NCBI GenBank assembly: GCA_002049495.1
Contig: LLYS01000007.1
Span: forward strand, 1 to 64,000
Source of the DNA: Epsilonproteobacteria bacterium tcs-49
GTDB taxonomy: Bacteria; Campylobacterota; Campylobacteria; Campylobacterales; Sulfurovaceae
Reading direction: 5' to 3'
Length of the DNA: 64,000 nucleotides
Both the position numbers and the translations under genes were made by a program. Positions 7,914 through 16,644 of the stretch are shown one piece after another. Position 1 is the stretch's first letter, and each line of letters starts with the position of its first letter. The notes under the pieces are model-generated. The model made no database searches. It was given only the letters and a program-made list of their open reading frames with translations, and was not told the DNA's origin.

Positions 7914-8941
7914 AGCCCTTTGCCCACGGCGGAGACGTGGCGGGCTTTGCCAAGCGCTGCGGCTGCGCTCCCGAAGAGGTGATCGATCTCTCTTCCAACA
8001 TCAATTTCGACAAACCCGACATCTCTCTATGCAGCGGTGAGCTTGATCTAAGCCGCTATCCCGACTACGGCACCCTCTATCAACGCGTGGCCGAACATTA
8101 CGGAATCAGCGCTTTGGAGCTGGAGCTGTTCAACGGCGCCAGTGCCGCGATCTTTGCTCTGCTGCGCCGGCTGCGCGAAAGCCCCGCTTGCACCATCTAC
8201 GCTCCCGCGTACCTGGAGTATAAAAAGGCGGCCGAGGCCTTTGGTATCCCCTGCACAATGCACAACCGCTTCGAAGGGCCAAAGGCGAGTGTAGAACCCG
8301 GTTCCACCGTTATCTTCGTCAACCCCTCCACCCCCGACGGGCGCTACTACGATATGGAACCGTATCTGAAGTATTGGCAGCGGCAAAACGCTACGGTCAT
8401 CATCGACGAATCCTTTTTGGACTTTGTTCCCGGCGGCTGTTCCGCGGCGATGTATATCGGATCCTATAGCAGAGTCTATATCATCCGCTCCATGACCAAA
8501 TTTTACGCCAACGCCGGCGTACGCGTGGGAGCGGTCCTTTCACAAAAGCAAAACATCCGGATGCTGCGCCAAAGCGAACCCCCGTGGAAACTTTCCGCTT
8601 TTGACAGCGCCTATATACAGCAAGCGCTGCAAGATGAGGGGTTTAAACGCCGTACGCTGCAAAGCAACAGGGAAGCAAAAAGATACCTTCATACCCTTTT
8701 ATCGGCTGCTCCCTGTATCGAAAAAATCTACCCCGGCGACGCCAACTTTATTTTGACAAAGCTGCGCGGCATCGATGCGCCTACGTTGCAGCGCAAGCTC
8801 CGACCCCACCGTATTATGGTACGAAACTGCGAAAATTTCGATTTTTTAAACGGTTTTTATGTACGCTTTGCGGTTAAGGAAAAAGCCAAACTCCAAAAAC
8901 TCGGGGCGGTCCTGGGTAAAATCACCATAAAGGAGGATTGA
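7910..8941 (+). CDS. cobD: Threonine-phosphate decarboxylase-like PLP enzyme (CobD/CobC)
   Basis: A 343-residue class I/II aminotransferase-fold enzyme related to histidinol-phosphate aminotransferase. The N terminus HGGDVAGFAKRCG and the LSSNINF segment match CobD/CobC proteins, and the PLP lysine lies in RSMTKFYANAGVRVG. In the family it makes aminopropanol phosphate, the linker that CbiB joins to cobyric acid; cbiB is at 25.6 kb. A true histidinol-phosphate aminotransferase is possible from fold alone, but the operon argues for the cobalamin role. Salmonella naming is used here; Pseudomonas naming would be CobC. Confidence 0.83.
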   Translation: MKPFAHGGDVAGFAKRCGCAPEEVIDLSSNINFDKPDISLCSGELDLSRYPDYGTLYQRVAEHYGISALELELFNGASAAIFALLRRLRESPACTIYAPAYLEYKKAAEAFGIPCTMHNRFEGPKASVEPGSTVIFVNPSTPDGRYYDMEPYLKYWQRQNATVIIDESFLDFVPGGCSAAMYIGSYSRVYIIRSMTKFYANAGVRVGAVLSQKQNIRMLRQSEPPWKLSAFDSAYIQQALQDEGFKRRTLQSNREAKRYLHTLLSAAPCIEKIYPGDANFILTKLRGIDAPTLQRKLRPHRIMVRNCENFDFLNGFYVRFAVKEKAKLQKLGAVLGKITIKED

Positions 8942-9393
8942 TGAAAGCTATCATCCAGCGGGTAAGCAGTTCAAGCGTTTCCATCGACAACGAGGTTGTG
9001 GGACAGATCGGGGCGGGACTGAATATCCTGCTCGGCATAGAAAAGGGCGACGGTGAAAAGGAGGTGGACAAACTTGTCAACAAGATTATCAATCTGCGCA
9101 TCTTTGCCGACGGGGCGGGAAAGATGAACCGCTCCTTGCTTGATAGCGGCGGCGAAGCGCTGATCATCTCCCAGTTCACCCTGGCTGCAAGCGTCAAAAA
9201 AGGACGCCGTCCCGGCTTTGACAAGAGCGCGACACCCCAAGAGGCCAAAAAACTTTATGAAACATTTGTACACGGGGTAAAAGAAGCCGGCGTCGGGGTT
9301 CAAACGGGAGAGTTCGGGGCGATGATGGAGGTCTCTATCCAAAACGACGGCCCCGTTACGTTTATTATCGACAGTGCGGAACTGGGCGGTTAG
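8941..9393 (+). CDS. dtd: D-aminoacyl-tRNA deacylase
   Basis: This 150-residue homodimeric enzyme removes D-amino acids (and Gly from tRNA-Ala) from mischarged tRNA. The two active-site signatures SQFTL and NDGPVT are present at about residues 77 and 137. The start ATG 8941 follows AAGGAGG and overlaps the cobD stop; a TTG at 8938 would be too close to that site. It is a housekeeping passenger at the end of the corrinoid run and converges with the chemotaxis operon. Confidence 0.93.
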   Translation: MKAIIQRVSSSSVSIDNEVVGQIGAGLNILLGIEKGDGEKEVDKLVNKIINLRIFADGAGKMNRSLLDSGGEALIISQFTLAASVKKGRRPGFDKSATPQEAKKLYETFVHGVKEAGVGVQTGEFGAMMEVSIQNDGPVTFIIDSAELGG

Positions 9394-9418
9394 CTTTGCG
9401 GCTGCGCGGTACTTTGCT

Positions 9419-12400
9419 TTAGAGAGAGGATAAAAACCGCCCCTCTTTGCCGTTTCGTACCTTCAGCGTTCCGTTCATATTGTTTTCGATGATCGTTTTG
9501 GTGATATAAAGCCCCAATCCCGTCCCCTCGGAGGAGAATTTGGTCGTAAAGTATGGTTCGAGTATCTTTTCTGCTATCTCGGGCTTGATCCCACCGGCAT
9601 TATCGGCGATGGAGACGATAACGTCCGTATCTTTCGTATCGACTTGAATCTCTATCGCCCCGTTTTCCACGCCCCGGTTGATGATCGCTTCCTTGGCGTT
9701 ATTGATAATATTGACAACGGCGTGAACAAACTCCTTGGGATAGCCGTACAGGGTCACCGAAAACTTCTCCCTCCCGCTCAGTTCACAGCTGATATCGTGA
9801 TCGTTCAGTGCGGGCTTTACGGTATCGCACGCCCGTTGTATCATCTCTTCCAAAGAGAAAAATTCCCGCTTTTTATTTGGTGAAAAAAAGCGGCGAAAAT
9901 CGTCGATGGTTTCGGAGAGGTAGTTCAAAGCTCCGTCCATCTTCTTCTCAAGGTCGTCAACCTTCTCGGGACTCAGGTTTCTACCGTAATACTCCCTGAC
10001 CAGCAGGTTTTTCGCCACCGAAAGTTGGTTGAGCGGTTGACGCCACTGGTGGGCGATATTGCCAAGCAGCTCCCCCATCGCCGCCATTTTGGTCTGCTGG
10101 ATCAGATCCTCCTCTCTGAAAATGGCGGGTTGCCGTCTGCTTTGGTGCTGGAGCAGGCGCTTGTTTTGCAAAGTTGCCAACTGTGTAGAAACCGCATCGA
10201 GAATCAGCCCGTAATCCAGATCCTTGCGCTCCCTGGCTTTTGTTTCCAACTCTTTAAACTTTTCATACAGGGTATCCAGCTCCAGCAGCCCCGAAGTTCC
10301 TTTAAGCCTGTGCGCCACCTCCACCAAAAGGGGGTAGTTTTTCTCCTCAAAAGCTTCCCACATCCTGGGCAGCTCCTCTTCGACGTTTTGTACGTAGCGC
10401 TGCAGATAGTGCCCCACCTTATCTTCGGAAATCCCCAGGTTGTGCGCCACCTCCTTGGTGTTGAAACGGTCGTTGTTATACTCCCACTGCTTGCGTACTG
10501 GGGTCAGATAGAGCTCCAGCAACTCCCGCAACTGCTCTATTTTAAAGGGTTTACTCAAATACCCCTGCATTCCCAGTTGCTTGAAGTAGTTGCTATCGGC
10601 CGCCAAAGTATTGGCAGTCAGTGCGATTACGGGCGTTGGCTGCAAGTTATGTTTTTGTTCAAAGACCTTGATCTTTTTAGCCGCTTCCTTCCCGTCCATC
10701 CCGGGCATGTTCAGATCCATAAGCACCAGATCATACGCTTTGGAACTGGTGATAAAATGCTCCACCGCTTCCTCCCCGTCGGAAACGATATCGGCGGTGA
10801 CCCCCAGCTGCTGCAGTACCTCCGCGATCAAATCCTGGCTGATTTCACTATCTTCGGCTACCAGTATCGATGCTTGAAACCGCACCTCCTCCCGCACGGA
10901 AACCTCCTCTTTGGCGTGGCTGCTCAGTTTGCCTATGGTCGTATCCCCGCGATAGGGAAGTTCCAGCGTAAACATAAACTCGCTCCCCTTTTCCGGGGCG
11001 CTTTTTATACGCAATTTCGAATCCATCAACCGCAGCAGCTCCGTTACGATTGAAAGTCCAAGCCCCGTACCACCGAACTTCTTGGCGGTTTCGTAACTGG
11101 CCTGGGCAAAGGGTTTGAGGATTTTTTGCTGGTTCTCTTCACTGATCCCGATACCGTCATCCCTGACGCTAAAGCAGATCCTTACGCGGTGGTCCTCTTT
11201 TTCCAGCATCGCGATCTGGACCTCTATTCTGGATTTGGTAAATTTCAAAGCGTTGCTGATCAGGTTGACCATGATCTGCTTGATGCGCAGACTGTCGCAA
11301 AACAGCAGATCCGGGATATTGGGATCGACGAAAAACAGAAAGCGGATATCCCGCTCCCTGGCTTGGAGCTCAAACATCTTTTTCACCAGCGCGAACTTGT
11401 TTCCCATACCGTGCCACTGGTTTTCCAACTCCATAGAACTGTTTTGTATCTTGCTCAGATCCAGAATCTGATTGATCAGCTCCAGCAGTTGGCTCCCGCT
11501 GCCGGCGATGGTCTCTACGTACTCCATGGCTTTTTCGGGGAGCCTGAGATTTTGCAGCAGTTGCGAATACCCGATAATCCCGTTTAACGGCGTACGCATC
11601 TCGTGGCTCATATTTGCCAGAAACATCTCCTTGGCTTTTTCCGACTCCCTGGCTTCGTTTGTCTTGGCTACCAGATCGGTGATATCGTGGGCGACGAGTA
11701 CATACTCCTGGATACGTCCGTCGATATCAAGCAGTGCCGTCACCGCGACGTTTGCGTACAGCAGTTTACTCGCCTTGCCGATAAATACGACCGTTTTACT
11801 CCATCTTTTTTTGTTTTCCAACTGTTCCCAAAAGTTGGAAAAAATTCCGGGGTTTAACTCTTGAGAAAGCAGTTCCTCGATGGAGAGCCCCTGCAACTCC
11901 TCCCTGTCAAAGCCCGAAACCTTGCAAAACAGATCGTTGACTTCGTAAATTTCGCCGCTTTTGTCAAAGTGGACCACCTGCGCGACCCGCTGCAGCGTTT
12001 TTTTATACTGCTGCAGCAGATTCTCCGCTTTTTGCTCCTGACGAAACTCCTGAATCGTCCTGACGCTCTGTTTCAAAGCGTGGTAAAACTCCTTCATATC
12101 CATCGGATCTTTAACGTAGTTGTTTTTCACATCGATTTGACTGATATAGCTAAAAAGTTTATTATACGCCAGGGGCGTCATGATGATTGAGGGGATATGG
12201 GGCCGCAACTTGCGGATATACTGCAGCATTTCAAACGTATTTTCACTGCCGAAATAGGTATCGGTCAAAATGATATCAAACCGCTCCTTGCTATCTTGTG
12301 CCACCGCTTTAAGCGCATCCTCCGCAGAGTGCACCCGCGTGACACTTTGGACAAGGGAGGAAACCTTATTGATCGTTCTATCCTCATACTGCCTGTTAAA

Positions 12401-12463
12401 CTCCACAAAAAGTATATCCACATCAAAATAATCCCGTTTCCCTCTCATCTTGCACCTCATCAA
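9419..12463 (-). CDS. Hybrid histidine kinase with two complete kinase cores (REC-PAS-HK-REC-HPt-HK)
   Basis: This 1014-residue cytosolic protein contains, in order: an N-terminal receiver-like domain (Asp 68), a PAS domain (about 160-275), a first HisKA (His 287 in NMSHEMRTPLNG) with ATPase (GGTGLGLS near 464), a receiver (Asp 583 in LMDLNMPGMDG), an HPt domain (His 718 in AHRLKGTSG) and a second kinase core of another subfamily (His 805 in NIAHQWRQPL; ATPase GTGLGLYI near 980). There are no membrane segments. It is the last gene of the chemotaxis operon and its start overlaps the preceding gene by 4 nt. Two kinase cores in one chain is unusual; both appear intact. The signal is unknown and may enter through the PAS or receiver domain. 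Confidence 0.85.
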   Translation of the reverse strand: MMRCKMRGKRDYFDVDILFVEFNRQYEDRTINKVSSLVQSVTRVHSAEDALKAVAQDSKERFDIILTDTYFGSENTFEMLQYIRKLRPHIPSIIMTPLAYNKLFSYISQIDVKNNYVKDPMDMKEFYHALKQSVRTIQEFRQEQKAENLLQQYKKTLQRVAQVVHFDKSGEIYEVNDLFCKVSGFDREELQGLSIEELLSQELNPGIFSNFWEQLENKKRWSKTVVFIGKASKLLYANVAVTALLDIDGRIQEYVLVAHDITDLVAKTNEARESEKAKEMFLANMSHEMRTPLNGIIGYSQLLQNLRLPEKAMEYVETIAGSGSQLLELINQILDLSKIQNSSMELENQWHGMGNKFALVKKMFELQARERDIRFLFFVDPNIPDLLFCDSLRIKQIMVNLISNALKFTKSRIEVQIAMLEKEDHRVRICFSVRDDGIGISEENQQKILKPFAQASYETAKKFGGTGLGLSIVTELLRLMDSKLRIKSAPEKGSEFMFTLELPYRGDTTIGKLSSHAKEEVSVREEVRFQASILVAEDSEISQDLIAEVLQQLGVTADIVSDGEEAVEHFITSSKAYDLVLMDLNMPGMDGKEAAKKIKVFEQKHNLQPTPVIALTANTLAADSNYFKQLGMQGYLSKPFKIEQLRELLELYLTPVRKQWEYNNDRFNTKEVAHNLGISEDKVGHYLQRYVQNVEEELPRMWEAFEEKNYPLLVEVAHRLKGTSGLLELDTLYEKFKELETKARERKDLDYGLILDAVSTQLATLQNKRLLQHQSRRQPAIFREEDLIQQTKMAAMGELLGNIAHQWRQPLNQLSVAKNLLVREYYGRNLSPEKVDDLEKKMDGALNYLSETIDDFRRFFSPNKKREFFSLEEMIQRACDTVKPALNDHDISCELSGREKFSVTLYGYPKEFVHAVVNIINNAKEAIINRGVENGAIEIQVDTKDTDVIVSIADNAGGIKPEIAEKILEPYFTTKFSSEGTGLGLYITKTIIENNMNGTLKVRNGKEGRFLSSL

Positions 12464-13560
12464 AAAAATTCGAGCGCGTCATCCTCGTCTTCGGGGAGTT
12501 GCTCCTGCTCGGCAAAAATCATTTCGATCTCCATACAGCTGTTGGCAAAGGATGCGTCGAAATAGTTGATATTGGGAGCCGACCTGTGCACGAAGACCGT
12601 CACCAGCCAATCGTTGATATCTTGCAGCAGCAAAATCATCCCATCGATCATCAACTCCTTTTTCTCCGCATCTTGCAACTTCTCCAGCTCCAACTCCTGT
12701 AAAAATACGATCAGCTGCGACGCCGCGTTGGAAGCGACGGCAAACTTCCCGAAGGAGTTGATGGCGTTGACAAACTCCTTTAACCCCTCGGCCACTTCGC
12801 GGAAACTTTCAAGCACCCGCTTAGGATCGCTGATATGGCTGAGTTTGCACAGCAGCACTTCATGTTCGATCAAGCGATCCTGCAGCATATCGATCTTATC
12901 CACTTTCAAATCCGCAAAGTGATCAAGCTGATCTAAGAAATCATCCGAAGATCCTCCCTGCAAAGTTTCACGGATCTTATACCTGCTTTGCACATCCGCT
13001 TTGGACGGGGCGACGGGCACGTGCTTTTCGATTTTGGGAGTGCGCTCTTGCGGTTTGGGCTGTTCGCGCTTGATATCGCTTTTGAGTTCCATCTTCTCCT
13101 TGGCCAGCAATAGCAGCTGCTGCAGCCGGGTTTTTAACAGTTTCTCCTGATAAATATTTTTAAATACCCGATACGCCACATCGAAAAACCGCTCCCGGTG
13201 GAAAGGTTTTTTCAAAATACCGTCAACCCCCAGATTGATAATCTCTTGCATCTCATTGAGATCATCCAAAGCGGTCATCACGATGATGCGCTGCTGTGAA
13301 GAGTGCTCCCTGAGCTTTTTGATCAGATCAAAACCGTCCATAAGGGGCATCATAATATCCGTCACCACCAGATCGTAGCGATCCTTGCTGCGGGTAAACT
13401 TTTCCAAAGCTTCCTTCCCGTTTGCCGCCGTTTCGACGGAGCGGACATAGGGTCGCAGATACTCGCTGTAAAGATCCGCGGTCAACTCGTCATCCTCTAC
13501 CAAAAGCAGGCATACGCCCTCACCGTAGTTTTTTATCTCGTTTTCAACCGTTTGATCCAT
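12460..13560 (-). CDS. Response regulator with unknown helical output domain
   Basis: A 366-residue protein with an N-terminal CheY-like receiver (acidic pocket VEDDE, phospho-Asp in VTDIMMPLMDG, Lys in LKKPFHRERF), a Lys/Glu/Pro linker, and a C-terminal helical region of about 170 residues. That region resembles the C terminus of the product of 14996-15844 in layout, and both proteins end in E-F-F. I recognise no named output domain; DNA-binding and GGDEF motifs are absent. It overlaps the kinase gene downstream by 4 nt, so the kinase may phosphorylate it. A CheZ-like phosphatase or adaptor role is possible but unproven. Confidence 0.75.
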   Translation of the reverse strand: MDQTVENEIKNYGEGVCLLLVEDDELTADLYSEYLRPYVRSVETAANGKEALEKFTRSKDRYDLVVTDIMMPLMDGFDLIKKLREHSSQQRIIVMTALDDLNEMQEIINLGVDGILKKPFHRERFFDVAYRVFKNIYQEKLLKTRLQQLLLLAKEKMELKSDIKREQPKPQERTPKIEKHVPVAPSKADVQSRYKIRETLQGGSSDDFLDQLDHFADLKVDKIDMLQDRLIEHEVLLCKLSHISDPKRVLESFREVAEGLKEFVNAINSFGKFAVASNAASQLIVFLQELELEKLQDAEKKELMIDGMILLLQDINDWLVTVFVHRSAPNINYFDASFANSCMEIEMIFAEQEQLPEDEDDALEFF

Positions 13561-13574
13561 TGTTTTTCCTCTTG

Positions 13575-13958
13575 TTAAAATAGCTTTTCCAGCAGCGTTT
13601 CAAGCTTCTGTATTTTGAAGGGTTTGATCAAAAACCCCTCTACTCCGATATTAAGCAGCCGCGTCAAATACTCCCTGTCGTCGTGGGAGGAAAGAACGAC
13701 GATCTTTTGTCCGGGATCGATACGTTTGATCTCTTCACACAGTTCGATACCGTCGCCGTTTGGCATTTCGATATCGGTCACGACCAGTTCAAAGTCACCG
13801 GCCCTGTAGCGCATGAGGGCACCGCTACCGTCCCGAGCCACGCTCACATCCATCCCGTAGCCCTCCAGCATCTCTTGAAAGATTTCATTAAACAGCAGAT
13901 CGTCGTCGACGATCAGTACCTGTTTTGCTTTGAGCTTTTCTTGCAGCTTTTGTTGCAT
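13575..13958 (-). CDS. Single-domain CheY-like response regulator
   Basis: The 127-residue product is a stand-alone receiver. It shows the acidic pair in VDDDLLF, the phospho-Asp in VTDIEMPNGDG and the conserved Lys in LIKPFKIQKLE. No output domain is present. It lies between cheB and the receiver/helical-domain gene. Because another CheY is encoded at the head of the operon, this one may be a phosphate sink or may serve the hybrid kinase instead of the flagellar motor. Confidence 0.85.
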   Translation of the reverse strand: MQQKLQEKLKAKQVLIVDDDLLFNEIFQEMLEGYGMDVSVARDGSGALMRYRAGDFELVVTDIEMPNGDGIELCEEIKRIDPGQKIVVLSSHDDREYLTRLLNIGVEGFLIKPFKIQKLETLLEKLF

Positions 13959-13967
13959 ATACGCCTC

Positions 13968-14996
13968 CTATAATGCGTTGATCGTTTCTATGATCCCCGG
14001 GATGGACAACTCCCGTGCTACCGCACCGAGCTTTTTGGCCGAACCGGGCATACCGTAAACCGCACAGCTGGACTCCTCCTGCGAATAGGTAAGGCAGCCC
14101 TTTTGTTGCAACCCCAGCATCCCCATGGCTCCGTCGTCCCCCATCCCGGTGAGGATAAAAGCGCTCACGTTGCCGCTGCACACCTTTGCGATGGATTTAA
14201 ACAAAACATTGACGCTGGGCTTATGGTAATTGACCTTAGGGAAATCCCTGTTATAAACATAATAGTGCCCCTCTTTGAACCCTACCTCCATATGAACTCC
14301 CCCCTTCGCCAAAATCACCTTGCCGTCACTGATGATTTCGCCGTCTTGCGCTTCGACCACCTTTGATACCGCCAGGTTGTTCAAGCGCGCGGCAAAAGAT
14401 GCGGTAAATCCCCCCGGCATGTGCTGCGTAATCACGACGCCTTTGTGATCCGGCTTTAAAGCGCTGACAATCTCTTCGATCACCTGTACGCCGCCGGTGG
14501 AGGAGCCGATCGCCACAAACGTTTTGGAGGGGTGTTCCACAAAGGATGCCGGAGGCGTATGCAGCGGTTTTTGGATCACCTTGGGTTTAAACACCACCTT
14601 CGAACGCGCCGCGGCTTTGATGGCGAATATAAACTCCTCCTTTTGCTCCCGGAAAAACTCCCTGACCCCGGTCAACGGTTTTTTCACCACCTCCACGGCC
14701 CCGTAGCGCAGCGCATCAATAGCGGCGGTGGAACCGGCGGAAACCATGGTGGAGCAGATGATAACCGGGGTGGGGTTTTGCTCCTTTATCAACTTCAAAA
14801 AGCTCAAGCCGTCCATTTTGGGCATCTCGATATCCAGGATAAATACGTCGGGAAAACCCACCTGACGGAACTGTTCCATCGCATCGACGGGGTTGGGGGC
14901 TTCCCCTATCACCTTGATCTCCTCATGCTGTTCAAGCAGTTTATGGATGGCGTTGCGGACCACCATCGAATCATCGATCACAAAAACATGAATCAT
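13968..14996 (-). CDS. cheB: Chemoreceptor glutamate methylesterase/deamidase
   Basis: This 342-residue protein has a receiver domain (phospho-Asp 55 in LDIEMPKMDG), a linker, and a CheB methylesterase domain with the catalytic triad visible as Ser 166 in GSSTGG, His 192 in QHMPGG and Asp 287 in TGMGDDGA. It removes methyl groups placed on receptors by CheR, which is encoded two genes upstream. Having an intact receiver is notable, since I recall that Helicobacter lacks CheB and Campylobacter CheB lacks the receiver. Start ATG 14996 overlaps the upstream stop. Confidence 0.95.
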   Translation of the reverse strand: MIHVFVIDDSMVVRNAIHKLLEQHEEIKVIGEAPNPVDAMEQFRQVGFPDVFILDIEMPKMDGLSFLKLIKEQNPTPVIICSTMVSAGSTAAIDALRYGAVEVVKKPLTGVREFFREQKEEFIFAIKAAARSKVVFKPKVIQKPLHTPPASFVEHPSKTFVAIGSSTGGVQVIEEIVSALKPDHKGVVITQHMPGGFTASFAARLNNLAVSKVVEAQDGEIISDGKVILAKGGVHMEVGFKEGHYYVYNRDFPKVNYHKPSVNVLFKSIAKVCSGNVSAFILTGMGDDGAMGMLGLQQKGCLTYSQEESSCAVYGMPGSAKKLGAVARELSIPGIIETINAL

Positions 14997-15844
14997 TAAA
15001 AAAACTCCATTTCACTGCCGTCGTCGGCATCGTCGCCGTTTTTGAACTTGCGCTTCATAGCGAGTACGGAGTTTTCCAAAGAATCCTCTATAAGGTGGAT
15101 ATCCTCAAACTCCCGAAGCAGAAAATGCTTTTTTAAAAAGATGGAAACGTCCTCTACGATCCTGGAGAGGTATTCAAACCCCTCGATCGACGCTATCTCC
15201 AACTCCCCCGTCTGCAGCGTTGCCGTAAAATCGGTGAGTTCCCGGATAACGGGTTGGATCCTTTTGGAGCGGATCATATACTCGCTAAAAAGTTTTTGCA
15301 CCCGCTGCAGATCCTCATGCAGCCGGGTAAACAGCTCCTGCGAAAGATCCCCGCTGTCAAAGGCTTGCGAAACCGTATCCATACTTTGACACAGATAGAT
15401 CACTTCCAACTCCTGTTCATCGGCCGTCGCCGCTTCGGTGATTTCATAATGCATGGTAGCGTAGCTGTCGCGAAGGGCGGGGAAAACCTTTCGCATAAAG
15501 CGCTCCGGGTCGATATCTTCGGTCACGACCTTGTCACTGATATCAATCACCTCTTTTTCACACCCGTCTTGACCGATACATCCGATAATAAGCAGCTTTG
15601 CGTATACCGACCGTATATGATCAAGGCGTTGGAAAAGCCCCTCGTGGGGCTGGGCAATGATGATATCGATCTTTTGCGACGTTACCGTCGGCAAAAGCGT
15701 ATCCAGCACTTCCGGACAGAGCGATTCATACAACACCGTATCGAAACTGCTTTCAAAAATCTCCACCACGGGCAAGCTTTTCTGGGCCAAAACCAGTACC
15801 GACTTTTTTCCCGCGAGGAAGGCAAAAGCTTCTGAATCTACCAT
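14996..15844 (-). CDS. Unknown chemotaxis-operon protein with receiver-like N terminus
   Basis: I do not recognise this 282-residue protein. The first 110 residues have the alternating strand/helix pattern of a receiver (VLVLAQK, IDIIIAQPHEG, LLIIGCIG, KVVTEDIDPERFM) but the phospho-Asp and acidic pocket are not evident, so it may be a pseudo-receiver. The remaining region is helical and acidic, ending DDGSEMEFF, much like the C terminus of the product of 12460-13560. It overlaps cheR and cheB by a few bases, which ties it to the methylation module. Candidate roles are an adaptor or CheZ-like phosphatase. Confidence 0.6.
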   Translation of the reverse strand: MVDSEAFAFLAGKKSVLVLAQKSLPVVEIFESSFDTVLYESLCPEVLDTLLPTVTSQKIDIIIAQPHEGLFQRLDHIRSVYAKLLIIGCIGQDGCEKEVIDISDKVVTEDIDPERFMRKVFPALRDSYATMHYEITEAATADEQELEVIYLCQSMDTVSQAFDSGDLSQELFTRLHEDLQRVQKLFSEYMIRSKRIQPVIRELTDFTATLQTGELEIASIEGFEYLSRIVEDVSIFLKKHFLLREFEDIHLIEDSLENSVLAMKRKFKNGDDADDGSEMEFF

Positions 15845-16641
15845 TGTTTCACCTTTTGATATATGGAACTGTGCAGATAACGGAGCCCCTTGATGCGCGT
15901 ATCATCGAAGTTTTCCGTCATACTGATAATCAGATAGCCCCCCTCTACGATATTGGGGAGGATATTTGCAACCACCTGCAGTTTGACCTCTTCGGTAAAA
16001 TACAGCAGCACGTTGCGCAAAAACACTACGTCAAAGTGCCCCATTCCATAGGACGGCTGCATCAAATTGTTTTGCACAAACGTTATATTTTGCTGCAGCT
16101 GCGGATCCACAAGCATTTTTCCCTCATAGCGCCCCTGACCTTTGAGGCAGTACCGTTTTTGGTATTCATAGGGGATCTTTTCCAGCCAACTGAGGGGATA
16201 TAACCCCCGTCGGGCCACCTCAAGGACCTCCGTATTGATATCGCTGCCCGTCACGCTCCAAGAGAAACGCCCCATAAAGCGATCCAGTACCATCGCCGCG
16301 GAGTACGCTTCCGCCCCCTGCGACGCGGCGGCCGACCAAACCCGCATCGCATCCTTTTGCTCCCCAAGCTTTTCCAAAAAACGAAAGTGGTCATCCTCTC
16401 TGAAAAAGTAGGTCTCGTTGGTGCTAAGCTGGTTTAAAAAGGTGATCCGCTCCGATTTCGACGTTTGCACGATCTTGAGGTAATCCGCGTAGGAATCGAC
16501 CATATAATGCTGTAACCGCTTTGCAAGGCGGGCTTTGACCATGTCCTGTTTTCCATCGCCCAGAGCGATCCCCGCCTCTTTTAAAAGCAGCCTCTGGATC
16601 ACGGCGTACTCGTTGGGTTTAAGCTCTGTATCGCGAAGCAC
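15838..16641 (-). CDS. cheR: Chemoreceptor glutamate methyltransferase
   Basis: The 267-residue product matches CheR: an N-terminal helical domain, then a SAM-binding Rossmann domain with VWSAAASQGAEAYS (family consensus WSAACSTGEEPYS) and the LRNVLLYF segment typical of CheR. It methylates receptor glutamates. The start is GTG 16641, three bases after the upstream stop, with GAGG placed for translation. The SAM loop AAASQGAEA departs from the usual CSTGEE, retaining the glycine and the second glutamate. Confidence 0.92.
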   Translation of the reverse strand: MLRDTELKPNEYAVIQRLLLKEAGIALGDGKQDMVKARLAKRLQHYMVDSYADYLKIVQTSKSERITFLNQLSTNETYFFREDDHFRFLEKLGEQKDAMRVWSAAASQGAEAYSAAMVLDRFMGRFSWSVTGSDINTEVLEVARRGLYPLSWLEKIPYEYQKRYCLKGQGRYEGKMLVDPQLQQNITFVQNNLMQPSYGMGHFDVVFLRNVLLYFTEEVKLQVVANILPNIVEGGYLIISMTENFDDTRIKGLRYLHSSIYQKVKQW

Positions 16642-16644
16642 GGG

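Noticed and set aside
9419-9480. Possible frameshift at the end of the hybrid kinase because the usual TI/VxLP ending is missing
   Set aside because: The frame stays open to a normal stop, and the preceding ATP-binding motif GTGLGLYI is intact; the ending GRFLSSL is only a short variant.
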